A stretch of 64,000 nucleotides of DNA from Paraglomus occultum (lineage: Eukaryota; Glomeromycota; Glomeromycetes; Paraglomerales; Paraglomeraceae). The translations under genes and the position numbers were made by a program. Shown here in pieces: positions 62,941 to 64,000 of this stretch; within the stretch, counting starts at the first letter, position 1; each line of letters opens with the position of its first letter. The stretch is taken from the NCBI GenBank assembly GCA_910592205.1, contig CAJVPJ010000009.1, forward strand, positions 30,976-94,975, written 5' to 3'. The notes under the pieces are model-generated. The model saw only the letters and a list, made by a program, of their open reading frames with translations, was not told the DNA's origin and searched no databases.

Positions 62941-63537
62941 TCAGCGAAGAACATGAGGATTCGTAAATTCTACAATATAATTTGGCGCAATCGGTGGAAA
63001 CGCTTGTTTCTTTTGTTCGTCAGATAAAGCATTCCAACTGCAATATACAAAATTGGAATTAAAATAAAGCGATACTAATATGAAGCCATTTTTACAGCAT
63101 TTAAAACCTGGAGGGGAGAATGGCAAAACTATCAGGACTTAGCACGTCCCAGTAGGCAGTGTAAAACATGCCTGAATGAAGGATAACAAAGGAAATGTGA
63201 TATTCGAGCGTAAAGCGAAGGAGCGCGGCAACTTATATAAACATACCACGTGCTACCATATCGTGCCCCATTAGCGTCGCCCATTCTGCAATTTGTCTTA
63301 TTCTTTTTTAGCTGATTACGGTTTCACCAGCATTAATGCTATTAGCAAACTCACCAGCGTTCAAACTCAATAACTAGTAAAAGGCAACACACCGGTTTCG
63401 AGGCAGACTGGACTTGAGCCCATTTCAAGTTGACCTTTGACGAGGTTCATTTCAAAAACGTGAGGGTTTGCAAGTGTGATTTGTTCGAAACGTCGGTAGT
63501 CGCAATCGGGAACGACGACGTGTGAGATACATGACAT
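62941..63537 (-). CDS. Compact Uma2-like (PD-(D/E)XK-fold) protein
   Basis: A phase-consistent four-exon model (63537-63393, 63285-63247, 63171-63108, 63037-62941) gives 114 residues. It starts MSCISHVVVPDCDYRRFEQI, then ANPHVFEMNLVKGQLEMGSS, TEWATLMGHDMVARG, LSPDSFAILPSSWNALSDEQ and KKQAFPPIAPNYIVEFTNP, then stops. The 'EMNLVKGQLEM', 'ILP..SW..LS' and 'PPIAPNYIVE' phrases match the core of Uma2/DUF820 nuclease-like proteins, a family abundant in bacteria and, to my knowledge, also present in Rhizophagus. The usual acidic residue before the LS helix is serine, and the protein ends where the E-x-K strand would finish, so nuclease activity is doubtful. It could be a truncated paralogue or pseudogene. 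Exon borders are tentative. Confidence 0.45.
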
Positions 63538-63812
63538 TTTCGAAACTCGCGCGCGCGACGCCAGGCAAGTAAGAGCCGATGGATAATAGATTAACCTATG
63601 GAGGTCCCGTTCCTCGTTACTGGTGGGGAGTTTCCAAATTGAAGATAGGGTCTTATAATTCGCCACACACTCCTCTGATAACATTTTTTTTAACAATACT
63701 CCTGATTGGATTTAGGTCAGAGTCAACAGTCACGGGAGAGCAGGTGACTATTGAATCACTGTTAAGATAACTTTATTCAATGCAACCACAGTGACTGGCA
63801 CCATATAAGATT

Positions 63813-64000
63813 CGCCATTGTATGCGTTTCCGCCTTTCAATATGAGATTGTATGTGTTTCGCCATTGTATGCATTTCTGTCTTTCAATCTGAGATTGTAT
63901 GTTTCGCCATTGTATGCATTTCTGTCTTTCAATCTGAGATTGTATGTTTCGCCATTGTATGCATTTCCGTCTTTCAATCTGAGATTGTATGTTTCGCCAT
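63813..64000 (+). repeat. 45-bp tandem repeat running off the window
   Basis: Units begin CGCCATTGTATGC at 63813, 63860, 63905, 63950 and 63995. The first period is 47 and the rest exactly 45. Each contains CTTTCAATCTGAGATTGTAT or a close variant. The array is cut by the window end, so its full length is unknown. It is not CRISPR-like: there are no spacers. Confidence 0.95.

Noticed and set aside
63813-64000. CRISPR-like array
   Set aside because: Units are contiguous without unique spacers, and the genome is eukaryotic.

Overview
The window looks like nuclear DNA of an early-diverging fungus, most likely an arbuscular-mycorrhizal glomeromycete of the Rhizophagus type. This is an inference from four things: AT-rich sequence full of microsatellites, many short introns with GTAAGT-like donors, an intronless MATA_HMG-type gene, and decayed Tc1/mariner and dispersed repeats with CCCTAA telomeric units. 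No tool was run. Gene models were spliced by hand by matching reading phase to conserved protein families, so exon borders are predictions. The supplied 5'->3' strand is '+'.

Layout. 0-2.9 kb: one long hairpin element and nothing coding. 2.9-9 kb: three minus-strand genes, for a membrane-anchored cytochrome P450, the tiny cytochrome c oxidase subunit Cox9 and a Derlin with a Cdc48-binding tail. 10-11.3 kb: a dead Tc1-like transposon. 11.3-29.3 kb: almost gene-free DNA rich in microsatellites, G-runs and ATTGT/ACAAT words, with a single HMG-box gene at 23.1 kb. 29.3-30.9 kb: a six-exon small membrane protein, possibly OCIA-like. 31.2-38.95 kb: a repeat graveyard with three relics of one element, an inverted pair of a second family, a zinc-ribbon/coiled-coil pseudogene and an interstitial telomeric tract. 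One orphan 206-aa gene sits inside it.

40.2-57.6 kb is the gene-dense core. It holds an NDUFA4-like respiratory subunit, an HDAC8-like deacetylase, GPI mannosyltransferase I (GPI14/PIG-M), indoleamine 2,3-dioxygenase, glia maturation factor, a divergent histone H4/H3 pair, a short charged orphan, and a ten-exon BCAS3 homologue whose tail carries QPS repeats. 57.6-64 kb holds a long intergenic gap, a coactosin-like gene, a compact Uma2-like gene and a 45-bp tandem repeat that runs off the window end.

Functional themes are mitochondrial respiration (Cox9, NDUFA4-like, perhaps the OCIA-like protein), ER quality control and GPI synthesis (Derlin, Gpi14, P450), chromatin (HDAC, H3, H4), actin control (GMF and coactosin, both ADF-H fold) and tryptophan catabolism (IDO). 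There is no sign of a co-regulated cluster apart from the divergent histone pair. The least explained parts are the isolated HMG-box gene in its motif-rich non-coding surroundings and the repeat zone with embedded telomeric sequence.
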